Shown here piece after piece: positions 34,704 to 44,017 of a DNA stretch of 64,000 nt. A model generated the notes under the pieces. It saw nothing but the letters and a program-made list of their open reading frames with translations. It was not told the origin of the DNA and ran no database searches. The stretch is from an uncultured Alphaproteobacteria bacterium. GTDB taxonomy: Bacteria > Pseudomonadota > Alphaproteobacteria > Rs-D84. The DNA lies in assembly GCA_944389555.1 (NCBI GenBank), contig CALXMU010000004.1, forward strand, positions 78,042 to 142,041, written 5' to 3'. Within the stretch, counting starts at the first letter, position 1, and every line of letters starts with the position of its first letter. Position numbers and translations under genes: made by a program.

Positions 34704-36072
34704 ATTTTTCGTTTTTGGTTATTATTTCCATGACTTTCTTAGGTACATCTGCAATAGCAACGCGTTCTTGAGCCATAGAATCACGATAACGTAATGTGAC
34801 AGTGTTATCTTCTAATGATTGGTGGTCAACTGTTATGCAAACAGGAGTACCTATTTCATCATGACGACGGTAATTCTTTCCGATATTACCAGAGTTTTCT
34901 AATTCTATTCGTCCAATGTTTAATTTACGTAAATCATTCTCAATATTATTCGCAATTGTAACAAGTTCTGGAACGTTACGTGCCAATGGAATAACTGCTG
35001 CTTTTACTGGTGCTAGTGCTGGTTTTAATTTCAATACAACGCGAGATTTACCATCTGGTAATTGTTCTTCGGTATAAGCATCTAACATCACCGCTAACAT
35101 AGCGCGGTTTACACCCATTGCAGTTTCTATTACAAAAGGTATAAAACTTTCACCTGTTTGTGGGTCACTGTACGCAAGTTTTACTGTGCTGTCTTTATTT
35201 TCCATCACGTTCGCTTGAATCTTGAATTCGTTTTGAGATTTAGTATGAGAACCTAAATCAAAATCTTGACGATTATGAATACCTTCTACTTCATCAAAAC
35301 CATCTGGAAATTCGTATTCAATATCACCAGCCGCTTTTGCATAATGTGCAAGTTTTTCGTGCGGTGTGAAACGTAATTTTTCTGCTGGGATACCTAGTGT
35401 ATCAATCCACCATGCCATACGCGTCTTTTTCCACATTTCAAAATATTTTTCATCTTCGGCTGGGTTTACAAAATATTGCATTTCTGCCTGTTCAAATTCA
35501 CGCATGCGGAATACGAACCCACGTGGGGAAATTTCATTACGAAAAGCCTTACCTATTTGGGCGATTCCAAACGGTAGTTTGTGCGGGCAAGCGTCCATAA
35601 CGTTTTTGAAATTCACATAAGTTGTCGTGGCTGTTTCCGGACGTAAATAAGCATTTATTGCGCCATCTGCCGTGGCACCAATGGACAATCCCATCATCAA
35701 CTGATATGCGCGTGGTTCGGTAATGTCTGTGCTGCCACAGTTATCGCATTTCGTCGGGTCTTTCATTTTATCCTGACGCATACGGGCACCACACTTTTTA
35801 CATTCTACCAACGGGTCAGAAAAACTGCCTTCATGTCCAGAATATTTCCACATCAAGCGGTTGCTGATAAGAGCAGCATCTAAACCTTCAATGTCGTTAC
35901 GAGAATATATCATCGCGTTCCACCACGCGTTACGTATGTTTTTCATCAACTCTACGCCGTAAGGACCGTAATCATATGCACCGCCTAAACCACCATAAAT
36001 TTCAGAACCCGTGAAAATAAAACCGCGACGCTTACATAATGCGACGATATCATTTACTGTTTTTGCTGGCAT
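34702..36072 (-). CDS. glyS: Glycyl-tRNA synthetase, homodimeric type
   Basis: Charges tRNA-Gly. This single 456-residue chain is the archaeal/eukaryal-like alpha2 enzyme, not the two-gene GlyQ/GlyS tetramer found in most proteobacteria. The N-terminal block RGFIFTGSEIYGGLGGAYDY, motif 2 FRNEISPRGFVFRMREFEQ and the C-terminal anticodon-binding region (GTPVCITVDHQSLEDNTVTL) are typical. A small zinc-finger insertion is present (CKKCGARM and CDNCG). The start follows TTAGGGG. It is monocistronic. Confidence 0.94.
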   Translation of the reverse strand: MPAKTVNDIVALCKRRGFIFTGSEIYGGLGGAYDYGPYGVELMKNIRNAWWNAMIYSRNDIEGLDAALISNRLMWKYSGHEGSFSDPLVECKKCGARMRQDKMKDPTKCDNCGSTDITEPRAYQLMMGLSIGATADGAINAYLRPETATTTYVNFKNVMDACPHKLPFGIAQIGKAFRNEISPRGFVFRMREFEQAEMQYFVNPAEDEKYFEMWKKTRMAWWIDTLGIPAEKLRFTPHEKLAHYAKAAGDIEYEFPDGFDEVEGIHNRQDFDLGSHTKSQNEFKIQANVMENKDSTVKLAYSDPQTGESFIPFVIETAMGVNRAMLAVMLDAYTEEQLPDGKSRVVLKLKPALAPVKAAVIPLARNVPELVTIANNIENDLRKLNIGRIELENSGNIGKNYRRHDEIGTPVCITVDHQSLEDNTVTLRYRDSMAQERVAIADVPKKVMEIITKNEK

Positions 36073-36140
36073 TTTTAACCCCTAATTTTTATCGACTTAT
36101 TGTTATACAGAATTTGTGCGTTTGCAACTGTTTTAAGAAT

Positions 36141-36168
36141 AAAAAAAGGGGCTGTACCCCCTTTTTTT
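36141..36168 (-). terminator. Terminator of the BI-1/ferredoxin genes
   Basis: AAAAAAAGGGG pairs with CCCCCTTTTTTT around CTGTA with one extra C. Read on the minus strand it ends in a T-run. Confidence 0.8.
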
Positions 36169-36182
36169 ATATTTATTGTTTT

Positions 36183-36365
36183 TTATTTAGCGTCTGGGGC
36201 AATTGCTGCAACCGGGCAAACTGCTGCGCACGTGCCGCAAGACATACATTTCGCAGGGTCTATAACGCATTTACCGTCTGCCCCCGTAGATATTGCCATA
36301 ACTGGGCATGCCCCCATGCATGTGTGGCAACCTATACATTTTGCAGGATCTATTTTATAAGCCAT
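36183..36365 (-). CDS. 2[4Fe-4S] ferredoxin, clostridial type
   Basis: This 60-residue electron carrier has two full cluster-binding sets: C-IGC-HTC-MGAC-P at residues 10-21 and C-MSC-GTC-AAVC-P further on. Each is CxxCxxCxxxCP. Such low-potential ferredoxins feed anaerobic enzymes and radical-SAM proteins. It starts after CGGAG, 20 bases after the BI-1 gene, so the two may share a transcript. Confidence 0.95.
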   Translation of the reverse strand: MAYKIDPAKCIGCHTCMGACPVMAISTGADGKCVIDPAKCMSCGTCAAVCPVAAIAPDAK

Positions 36366-36385
36366 TTTATACTCCGTTTTTATTT

Positions 36386-37126
36386 TTAATTTCTGTTCAG
36401 TAAACTCAACAGATATTGGAACATTGCGATAAAGGATATATACAGATGTAACGCTCCTAATACCGCTAATTGGTTCTTTTGGTTTTCGTCTCCCAAGACC
36501 GCGTATGCACGTTTTAACGTTTGCATATCATATGCGGTAAACAAAGCGAATATCAATACGCCGATGAAGCAAACAATTGTACCAAACGTTCCACCCAGTA
36601 GTGCAGGCCATATAAATGACGCCAGACCAACTAAGATTAAACCTATCATACCGATAAATAAGAATATGCCCATGAAAGATAAGTCTTTAACTGTCTTGTA
36701 CCCGAACAGCGCCATGCAGGCAAACATAAGGGCAGCAATTACAAACGCGGATAGTATTGTGTATGGATTGCTTGTAACTGCAATCAGTAATAAAGGAGTC
36801 ATTACTACGCCGGTCAAAATGGCATATAGCAATAACAGCAATATACCTGTTGACGGTTTGAAACTAAACGCACGAACCTGCGCCCATATTGCTAAAGCCA
36901 GACCGCCGAAAAGCAATATGTAATAAAAAGCTGATAACCCTGTTTCAGTAAACAGCATTGCCCATAAAGGCGTTGCCATCGTTACAAAAGAAGCCAGTGC
37001 TGTAACGCCCACAGCCCCGAACATCAACGCAAAAATACGTTTTAAGTATAATTCAATACCGCCCGCTTTTACACGTTTAGGTTCTGTAGGTGCTTTTGTT
37101 TTTAACGCAATATTTTTTATTGCCAT
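36386..37126 (-). CDS. Bax inhibitor-1 (BI-1/YbhL) family membrane protein
   Basis: A 246-residue protein with seven hydrophobic helices and the family's C-terminal pattern TAYDMQTLKRAY followed by LGALHLYISFIAMFQYLLSLL. Bacterial members such as YetJ act as pH-sensitive calcium leaks, while YccA and YbhL modulate the FtsH protease. Which role applies here is not visible. The N-terminus is basic and cytoplasmic. It starts after AAGGAG and precedes the ferredoxin gene. Confidence 0.9.
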   Translation of the reverse strand: MAIKNIALKTKAPTEPKRVKAGGIELYLKRIFALMFGAVGVTALASFVTMATPLWAMLFTETGLSAFYYILLFGGLALAIWAQVRAFSFKPSTGILLLLLYAILTGVVMTPLLLIAVTSNPYTILSAFVIAALMFACMALFGYKTVKDLSFMGIFLFIGMIGLILVGLASFIWPALLGGTFGTIVCFIGVLIFALFTAYDMQTLKRAYAVLGDENQKNQLAVLGALHLYISFIAMFQYLLSLLNRN

Positions 37127-37207
37127 TTTTTTCTCCTTGTTAGTTACTGCATTATATAATACAATCCTTGGCGTAATTCAAGTCATATCATTTTTAAGCG
37201 AGGAAGC

Positions 37208-38035
37208 ATGGCTATTGTAATAAATCCGATTTCACCCGTAGCATTTTCAATTTTTGGTTTGGATATACGTTGGTATGCGCTGGCATATGTTGCGGCGTTT
37301 GTCATAGGTTACTTTATGTTGCGTCATTTTACCCGCGATAAGAATAGCCAAATACAATTGAATAAAAAACAATTGGATGATTTGTTGACTGCGATAATTC
37401 TTGGGGTAATTTTGGGTGGGCGATTGGGTTATGTATTGTTTTATAATTTACCGTTCTTTTTGGCTCATCCGTTGGAAATATTTGCAGTATGGCATGGTGG
37501 AATGAGCTTTCATGGCGGTTTAATCGGCGTAATTGTTGCAACGTTTATATTCGCTTGGAATCAAAATAAAAGCGGTGAACTAAGAGGGGGGACATACAAC
37601 ACAGCGTTTAAACTATTAGATATAATGGCTGTAGTTGCACCGATAGGTTTGTTCTTCGGTAGAATAGCCAATTTTATAAATATGGAAGTAATGGGGCGCG
37701 TAACGGATGTTCCGTGGGCTGTCGTGTTTGTTGGGCATCCTGATTTACCAAGGCATCCAAGCCCGTTATATGAGGCTTCAATGGAGGGTATATTATTATT
37801 CGTAATAATGTATTGTTTATACCGTTTTACTAATTTACGAAAGTATGCCGGGGCTTTGGGCGGAATATTGGGCATGGTTTACGCTTTGTTTAGAATACTC
37901 TGTGAACAGTTTCGTGCGCCAGATGTACAGATAGGTTTTTTGACCAGTTGGGGATTGACAATGGGGCAATTGCTGTCTGTTATAATGTTCTTAGCCGGTG
38001 CGGTAATATTTAGTATTGCAATCAAAAAAAAATAA
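37208..38035 (+). CDS. lgt: Prolipoprotein diacylglyceryl transferase
   Basis: Lgt transfers diacylglycerol from phosphatidylglycerol to the lipobox cysteine of prolipoproteins. The 275 residues form a multi-helix membrane protein with the signatures WHGGMSFHGGLIG, where the His is essential, and GRIANFINMEVMGR. The conserved PSPLYEA and late CEQFRAPD with its Arg are also present. The window also encodes lipoprotein substrates such as LptE and the LptM-like protein. It starts after GAGGAAGC. Confidence 0.95.
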   Translation: MAIVINPISPVAFSIFGLDIRWYALAYVAAFVIGYFMLRHFTRDKNSQIQLNKKQLDDLLTAIILGVILGGRLGYVLFYNLPFFLAHPLEIFAVWHGGMSFHGGLIGVIVATFIFAWNQNKSGELRGGTYNTAFKLLDIMAVVAPIGLFFGRIANFINMEVMGRVTDVPWAVVFVGHPDLPRHPSPLYEASMEGILLFVIMYCLYRFTNLRKYAGALGGILGMVYALFRILCEQFRAPDVQIGFLTSWGLTMGQLLSVIMFLAGAVIFSIAIKKK

Positions 38036-38061
38036 TATAAAATAATCGGGGTAAAGTTTTA

Positions 38062-38151
38062 GGATGGGTGGCAGAGCGGTCGAATGCGGCGGTCTTGAAA
38101 ACCGTTGTGGGGGCAACTCCACCGGGGGTTCGAATCCCTCCCCATCCGCCA
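38062..38151 (+). tRNA. tRNA-Ser(TGA)
   Basis: 90 bases with a long variable arm. The acceptor GGATGGG pairs with CCCATCC, the anticodon loop CTTGAAA holds TGA, the variable stem is TGTGGGGGCAACTCCACC-like, and the end is GCCA. It reads UCA codons and lies between lgt and valS. Confidence 0.95.
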
Positions 38152-38201
38152 GAAATTACTGGTCTTGTTTTTAATTTTTTTGTTTGTTTAAGGAAATAGC
38201 T

Positions 38202-40796
38202 ATGTTTGATTATAAGTCCGATAAAAAGCTAGACGATAAATTGGTTTTCTCTGATATCGAAAATAGATGTATGCAATATTGGGAGAAAAACGCGATATAT
38301 GCATATAATAAGGATGCGTCGCGGGACGATACGTATGTCGTTGATACACCGCCTCCGACCGTTTCCGGTTCTCTGCATATCGGACATATTATGAGTTATA
38401 CGCAGACTGATATAACTGTTCGTTGGCAAAGAATGAATGGTAAGGCTATTTTCTTCCCGATTGGTTGGGATGACAACGGTTTACCGACAGAACGTAGAGT
38501 TCAGAATTACTATGGTATCGCGTGTGATATAAATTTACCTTATGACACGAACTTTGTGCCAGAACATGTTGAAGACGTAAAGGACTTAAAGCATGTTTCT
38601 CGTAAGAATTTCGTTGAGGCTTGTAACATTTTAACGCAGAAAGACGAAGAAGTTTTTGAGGGTATTTTCCGTAGAATTGGACATTCTTATGACTGGAATT
38701 TGAAATATTCTACAATTTCACCGATAGCGATAAAGACTTCACAGAAATCATTCTTAGATTTGGTAGAAAAGGGGTATTGCAAGTGTGTTGAAGCCCCAAC
38801 GATGTGGGACATAGATTTTCAATCTGCTATTGCACAGGCTGAAATAGAAGACCGTGAAATTCCAGGTTTCTTCCATGATATAAAGTTTGGAATTGAAGGT
38901 TCTGATGGTGACTTTATTAAAATTGCTACAACACGCCCAGAATTTTTACCGGCTTGTATTGCTGTGGTCGCAAATCCAGACGATGAAAGATATAAACCTT
39001 ATTTCGGAAAAACGGCGATAGTGCCTTTGTTTAAAATCCCAGTACCGATTATTGCGTCTGAACATGCAGATAAAGATAAAGGTACTGGTATAATGATGGT
39101 CTGCACTTTCGGTGACGCGGCCGACGTTGCGTGGTGGAAGCAGTCTGGTTTGCCGATAAAGCAAATAATAGGTAAAGACGGTTGTATAATACCGTTGGAA
39201 TATGGGCAGGGTAATTTCATTAGTTTAGACATAAAAGCCGCCAAACGATATTATGATGAAATTGCTGGTTTGCCGATTAAAAAGGCGCGTGCGAAAATAG
39301 TAGAATTTTTGCGTGAAAGCGGGGATTTGATGGACGAGCCCAGACCGCTTGTACACCCTGTAAAATTCTATGAAAAGGGTGAAAGGCCGTTAGAATTTGT
39401 ATCTTCTAGACAATGGTTTATTGATATATTGCGTATAAAGCAAGAGTTGATAGAACAGGGGCGCAAGATTAAATGGGTTCCGCAGCATATGCAATCTCGT
39501 TATGAGGCGTGGGTAAACGGATTAAATCAAGATTGGTGTATTTCACGTCAGCGCTTTTTCGGTGTACCATTTCCGGTATGGTATAAAATAAACGAACGCG
39601 GTATCGTTGATTATAATCAACCTATATATCCAGAAGAATCTCAATTGCCAGTTGACCCTATGATAGATGTTCCTGCTGGGTATACAGAAAGTCAGCGCGG
39701 GCAGCCGGGTGGATTTATCGGTGAAAAGGATATTATGGATACGTGGGCAACGTCATCTTTGACGCCTCAGATAGCGATGGCGGTTGCACCGGCGGGGCAT
39801 CATATTTCTTTGCCGTTTGATGTCAGACCGCAGGCGCATGATATCATAAGAACATGGGCATTTTATACGATTATGAAAGCGTATGCTTCAGAGGGTGAAA
39901 TTCCTTGGTATGAAGCGCACATAAGTGGTTTCGTTCTTGACCCCGATCGTAAGAAGATGAGTAAGTCAAAGGGTAACGTAACAACTCCGTTAAACTTGAT
40001 AGAAAAATATTCTTCGGACGCGGTTCGTTATTGGGCCGGTCGTGCAAGACTTGGTATTGACGCAATGTTCGAAGAAAAAATTATGGACCAGGGAAAGAAG
40101 TTATGCACAAAGTATTTCAATGCGTCTAAATTTGTGTTTAATATAGTTTCTCAAAGCGGAATTGATGTAACCGCTGACTATAAAAGCAATATCACGAACG
40201 AGTTGGATAAATCGTGGGTCAGTAAAATTGTGGCATGCATAAAAACTGCTCGTAAATCGTTTGAAAATAATGATTATACGGGGGCTTTGGATGCGACGGA
40301 ACGCTTATTCTGGGATTTTTGCGATAATTACCTAGAAATAGTAAAAGGTCGTGCGTATGGCGAAGATTCTAAATCTGCAGTTTCTACGTTAATGTTAACC
40401 ATTGATTTGTTCTGTAAGTTATTTGCACCGTTCTTGGTATTTATAACAGAGGAAATATATCAATCTCGTCCATGGGGAAGACAGGGGTCTGTCCACAGTG
40501 AGCGCTTCCCAGACGATAAAGATTATGATGGTTTTGATTCTATGAATTTATATAACACGGTTGTAAGTGTTGTGGAATCTGTTAGAAAGGCTAAGGCAGA
40601 AAATAAACTTTCTGTAAAGGCACCGGTTTCGTTGATGAAAATAGCAGGTGATAAAAAATCTGTGGAATATGTGAAAACCGCTCAATCGGACGTCAAAAAC
40701 GTTTTGAACGTCACTGCACCAGAGATAGAATATATTATTGAAGATTCTGCTGGTGTAAGATTGGAAACTGTAGAATTTGAACAGGTGGCAAAATAA
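38202..40796 (+). CDS. valS: Valyl-tRNA synthetase, archaeal/rickettsial type
   Basis: Charges tRNA-Val. This class I enzyme has the GSLHIGHI motif near the N-terminus, the KMSKS motif as RKKMSKSKGN near residue 588 and a central editing domain. The sequence style (MSYTQTDITVRWQRMNGK, FPIGWDDNGLPTERRVQNYY) matches the archaeal-like ValRS known from Rickettsiales, and the C-terminal coiled coil of ordinary bacterial ValRS is not apparent. I use the ATG at 38202 after AAGGAAA, giving 864 residues; an in-frame TTG at 38184 is less likely. Confidence 0.93.
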   Translation: MFDYKSDKKLDDKLVFSDIENRCMQYWEKNAIYAYNKDASRDDTYVVDTPPPTVSGSLHIGHIMSYTQTDITVRWQRMNGKAIFFPIGWDDNGLPTERRVQNYYGIACDINLPYDTNFVPEHVEDVKDLKHVSRKNFVEACNILTQKDEEVFEGIFRRIGHSYDWNLKYSTISPIAIKTSQKSFLDLVEKGYCKCVEAPTMWDIDFQSAIAQAEIEDREIPGFFHDIKFGIEGSDGDFIKIATTRPEFLPACIAVVANPDDERYKPYFGKTAIVPLFKIPVPIIASEHADKDKGTGIMMVCTFGDAADVAWWKQSGLPIKQIIGKDGCIIPLEYGQGNFISLDIKAAKRYYDEIAGLPIKKARAKIVEFLRESGDLMDEPRPLVHPVKFYEKGERPLEFVSSRQWFIDILRIKQELIEQGRKIKWVPQHMQSRYEAWVNGLNQDWCISRQRFFGVPFPVWYKINERGIVDYNQPIYPEESQLPVDPMIDVPAGYTESQRGQPGGFIGEKDIMDTWATSSLTPQIAMAVAPAGHHISLPFDVRPQAHDIIRTWAFYTIMKAYASEGEIPWYEAHISGFVLDPDRKKMSKSKGNVTTPLNLIEKYSSDAVRYWAGRARLGIDAMFEEKIMDQGKKLCTKYFNASKFVFNIVSQSGIDVTADYKSNITNELDKSWVSKIVACIKTARKSFENNDYTGALDATERLFWDFCDNYLEIVKGRAYGEDSKSAVSTLMLTIDLFCKLFAPFLVFITEEIYQSRPWGRQGSVHSERFPDDKDYDGFDSMNLYNTVVSVVESVRKAKAENKLSVKAPVSLMKIAGDKKSVEYVKTAQSDVKNVLNVTAPEIEYIIEDSAGVRLETVEFEQVAK

Positions 40797-40811
40797 TATG
40801 TTTAGATGAAT

Positions 40812-40833
40812 AAAAACGCTTTCGGGCGTTTTT
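40812..40833 (+). terminator. valS terminator
   Basis: AAAAACGC pairs with GCGTTTTT around CTTTCGG-type bases, followed by ATTTTTT. Confidence 0.82.
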
Positions 40834-40853
40834 ATTTTTTGTGTAGCAATTTT

Positions 40854-40882
40854 TTGACATTTTTTTTATTATAAAATATAAT
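40854..40882 (+). promoter_or_regulatory. Full-consensus promoter of the glycosyltransferase operon
   Basis: TTGACA (40854-40859), exactly 17 bp, TATAAT (40877-40882): a perfect sigma-70 consensus, 31 bases before the first start codon. Confidence 0.88.
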
Positions 40883-40913
40883 TCAGGAATAATAACCTAA
40901 AAAGGATTTTTTC

Positions 40914-41948
40914 GTGCCGAAAGTATCTATAATAGTTCCATGTTATAACATAGAACCTTGGTTAGGTCGGTGTATGGATAATCTTGTTGGACAAACGTTA
41001 AATGACATAGAAATACTATGTATTGATGATAAGTCTACAGATGACACGCTAAAATTATTAAAGCAATATGCGAAAAAAGACGAACGAATAAAGATAATTT
41101 CTCATAAGAAAAATATGGGGGTTGCTGCGGCTCGTAACGATGGTTTGCGTATTGCGACTGGTCAATACATTGGTTTTGTGGACCCAGATGATTTTGTTGA
41201 TAAAGATTTTTATGAAAAATTATATAACAAGGCAATTGAGACAGAGGCTGACGTCGTTAAAGGGGGCGTAGTAATTGTTGATTTGCAGACTGGTAAAAAG
41301 ACAGTAAAGAAAGATAAAATTAAACATGTTTCAGAGTTTTCGGAAGAATTTTGGTCTGCTATATATCGACGTGATTTTCTTGAACACAACGATATAAAGT
41401 TTAATAAGAATTTAATTATCGGTGAAGATACTCTGTTTTTAACGGAGGTTTGCCTAAAAGTTGAAAAGATAAGTTTTGTTACAGATACTTATTATAATTA
41501 TTTTTATCAGCGTCCGGGTTCTTTAGATTCGCGCGTTTTATCACATAGACAGGCAGAGTCTATTTACGAATCCGTTTTAATGAGATTGCAGTTATTAGAT
41601 AAATCGTCTTTGCACAAGAAGGATTTAGACTCATTTTTTGATAGACATATTATGTCTCAAATAATTTATAATATATTCAAAAATTTTGAACAGGAAATAG
41701 ATCGTCGCAAATTGTTTGAAATGTTGGTTATGATTCATAAAAAATATGGAATGAAAAAAGTATTAGTACATAGATTTCGTAAGGCAAGATTCAATTTTAT
41801 TAGAAAAGAGGATTATCGCTCATTTGTAAACTTTTCTAGCAAAAGATTTTATTTATTTAACTTTTTGCCCATAGTACTTATAGAGTATCGCGGAAAGAAA
41901 ACGTACATAAAATTATTTGATATCATTCCGATAATAAAAATTAAATGA
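40914..41948 (+). CDS. Family 2 glycosyltransferase
   Basis: This 344-residue GT-A fold enzyme transfers sugars from nucleotide donors, probably in LPS or capsule assembly. The N-terminal domain shows VSIIVPCYNIEPWLGRC, the first acidic pair CIDDKSTDDT, and the metal-binding region GFVDPDDFVD. The start is GTG at 40914 after AAAAAGGA. It is the first gene of a three-gene operon, and the base composition appears more AT-rich than the flanking housekeeping genes, as is common for surface-sugar loci. Confidence 0.9.
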   Translation: MPKVSIIVPCYNIEPWLGRCMDNLVGQTLNDIEILCIDDKSTDDTLKLLKQYAKKDERIKIISHKKNMGVAAARNDGLRIATGQYIGFVDPDDFVDKDFYEKLYNKAIETEADVVKGGVVIVDLQTGKKTVKKDKIKHVSEFSEEFWSAIYRRDFLEHNDIKFNKNLIIGEDTLFLTEVCLKVEKISFVTDTYYNYFYQRPGSLDSRVLSHRQAESIYESVLMRLQLLDKSSLHKKDLDSFFDRHIMSQIIYNIFKNFEQEIDRRKLFEMLVMIHKKYGMKKVLVHRFRKARFNFIRKEDYRSFVNFSSKRFYLFNFLPIVLIEYRGKKTYIKLFDIIPIIKIK

Positions 41949-41966
41949 TTTTTCAAGGATTTGAAT

Positions 41967-42830
41967 ATGGGAAAAATAAGAAATCTTTATAAGAATATAA
42001 AATATTTATTAAGGAATAGGCTGGAAAGGCAAGATTTCTTAAGATTATCTTATGAAGATGTTTTGGAAAATTGTTTGTATTATATGCCTAATACGGATGT
42101 CCCAAGACCTGATATGTACGATGTTTCAGAAACATTAAAATTATTAGTAGATACAGATTTAAGTATTGCGCGTTATGGTGACGGTGAACTTATGATAATT
42201 GAAGGGAAGAATATTCCTTTCCAGGAATATGACGACGAATTAGCGCAACGATTAGAAGATATTTTTAAGAAATACAATGACAATTTATTGGTTGGTATCC
42301 CATACGTGTATTTTTATGCTAAATATGACGCGTTATTAAATGATTCAGAAAAATCATATAGATGTTATTCAATACCAAAACTGAGACGTAATTTATTAAG
42401 TTATATAGATTTATCAACTAAGTATTGCAGCGCAGAAATTTCAACTTTGATATCCGGCTCTGACGAATTGTATAAAAGTTTTAGACGAATTTGGCAAGAT
42501 AAGAAAATAGCGGTTGTTACATGTAAATCTGTATGGGATGGTGTTAAATATAATATATTTGATAACGCAAAAGAAATACAAAATATATGGGTTTCAAATA
42601 AACATGCTTGGGCGGAAAATGACAGGGTGCTGTCAGAGGTTCAAAAATTATCTAAAGATACTCTTGTGATACTTATGTGTGGCCCTGCGGCAACGGTTTG
42701 GGCGGACGATTTATCTAAGTTAGGATATAGGGCATTAGACATCGGTCATGTATTGAAAGGGTATGATTTTTATATGAAAGCGCTTCCTCAGACAGCAGAA
42801 AACGTAAATAAATTTTATGCACCAGATTGA
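41967..42830 (+). CDS. GT-D fold glycosyltransferase (DUF1792-like)
   Basis: This 287-residue protein resembles the GT-D fold transferases first described in streptococcal adhesin glycosylation. The key motif is SIARYGDGELMII with the metal-binding DxE, followed by LVGIPYVYF, an AVVTCKS strand and VILMCGPAATVWADDL. Donor and acceptor are unknown. The ATG at 41967 follows CAAGGA by seven bases. It lies between two other glycosyltransferases and shares their promoter. Confidence 0.82.
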   Translation: MGKIRNLYKNIKYLLRNRLERQDFLRLSYEDVLENCLYYMPNTDVPRPDMYDVSETLKLLVDTDLSIARYGDGELMIIEGKNIPFQEYDDELAQRLEDIFKKYNDNLLVGIPYVYFYAKYDALLNDSEKSYRCYSIPKLRRNLLSYIDLSTKYCSAEISTLISGSDELYKSFRRIWQDKKIAVVTCKSVWDGVKYNIFDNAKEIQNIWVSNKHAWAENDRVLSEVQKLSKDTLVILMCGPAATVWADDLSKLGYRALDIGHVLKGYDFYMKALPQTAENVNKFYAPD

Positions 42831-42854
42831 TAAATTTATCTCTAGAGGATTTTT

Positions 42855-43973
42855 ATGTCTAAAACAAAAATTTTATTTTGTATGCACCACATAGTTATGG
42901 GGGGGCTTGAAAAGGTATTATGTCAATATCTACTAGAACTAAAAAAAGATAAAGATATTGATTTGTGTGTTATATCCAAGCAGAAAGTTACAGATAATTA
43001 CTTTATAAATTTTTTTAAGCATAATGATATAAAGCTTATTGATGGTATATGGTATGAGCCACCAAAAGTTCATTTTTATTTATTTAAAAAGTTAGTAAAA
43101 ATATATGCTCGTTTTAGAAATATGTTTTTTATTCGTCATTTGTACGGTTATGATGTTTATATAGATTTTGCTAATTTTTCATATAATAAAGAGTTTCAGA
43201 AACTGAAATCAAATAAACCCAAAATTGCGTGGTGCCACGGCGGGATAAATTTTTTTGATAATTATATTCGCCATAAAGAAAGATTACAAATTTATGATAA
43301 AATAGTTTGTTTGTCGGAAAGTTTTAGATGTGACTTCATAAGGAAATACCAATTTTTAGCAAATAAGATTGTTTGTATTTATAATCCGATAGATTTTGAA
43401 TTTGTACAAAATGGTTCTAAAAAACAATTTTATAAAACTAACGATAAATATTTTGTTGCTGTACAAAGGATTGATTGTGACAAAAGCGTTGAGACGATAA
43501 TAGATGCATTTAGTAAATTTTCTGAACGGTATAAAGATATTAAACTATACGTTGTTGGAGACGGACCGTTAAAAAATGATTTAATGAATAGAGCAAATAG
43601 CAATAGTAATATAATATTTACGGGGCAACTTGATGACGCTTATTTTATCATCAAAAAATCTTTGGGACTAATTTTGTCTTCTACGAAAAAGGTTGGAGAG
43701 GGATTTGGTCAGGTATTATTAGAGGCTCAGGCTTTAGGTGTGTTAGCGATATCTTCTGATGTCAAGTCTGGCCCGGCAGAAATATTATTAAATGGTAAGG
43801 CGGGATATTTATTTGATGCCGAAAACTCTGATAGTCTATGCGAAGTTTTAGAATATATAATAAATCATATAAAAGAAAATGAAAAAAAGATAAAAATTGC
43901 GACAGAAAATTTGTATAGGTTTGATGTAAAGAATTGTGTAAATAAATTAAAGATTTTAATCAACGAATTATAA
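42855..43973 (+). CDS. Family 4 glycosyltransferase
   Basis: This 372-residue GT-B enzyme has an N-terminal acceptor domain beginning FCMHHIVMGGLEKVL. The C-terminal nucleotide-sugar domain contains VAVQRIDCDKSVETIIDAF, LYVVGDGPLKNDL, IIFTGQLDD, and the retaining-enzyme signature EGFGQVLLEAQALG. It is the last gene of the operon, with GAGGATTTTT before the ATG and a strong terminator after. It probably extends a surface glycan together with the two preceding enzymes. Confidence 0.9.
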   Translation: MSKTKILFCMHHIVMGGLEKVLCQYLLELKKDKDIDLCVISKQKVTDNYFINFFKHNDIKLIDGIWYEPPKVHFYLFKKLVKIYARFRNMFFIRHLYGYDVYIDFANFSYNKEFQKLKSNKPKIAWCHGGINFFDNYIRHKERLQIYDKIVCLSESFRCDFIRKYQFLANKIVCIYNPIDFEFVQNGSKKQFYKTNDKYFVAVQRIDCDKSVETIIDAFSKFSERYKDIKLYVVGDGPLKNDLMNRANSNSNIIFTGQLDDAYFIIKKSLGLILSSTKKVGEGFGQVLLEAQALGVLAISSDVKSGPAEILLNGKAGYLFDAENSDSLCEVLEYIINHIKENEKKIKIATENLYRFDVKNCVNKLKILINEL

Positions 43974-43976
43974 AAT

Positions 43977-44002
43977 AAAAATGCCCGTTTCGGGCATTTT
44001 TT
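43977..44002. terminator. Bidirectional terminator
   Basis: AAAAATGCCCG pairs with CGGGCATTTTT around TTT. It lies between convergent genes. Confidence 0.92.
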
Positions 44003-44017
44003 ATCTTTGGTTGATTT

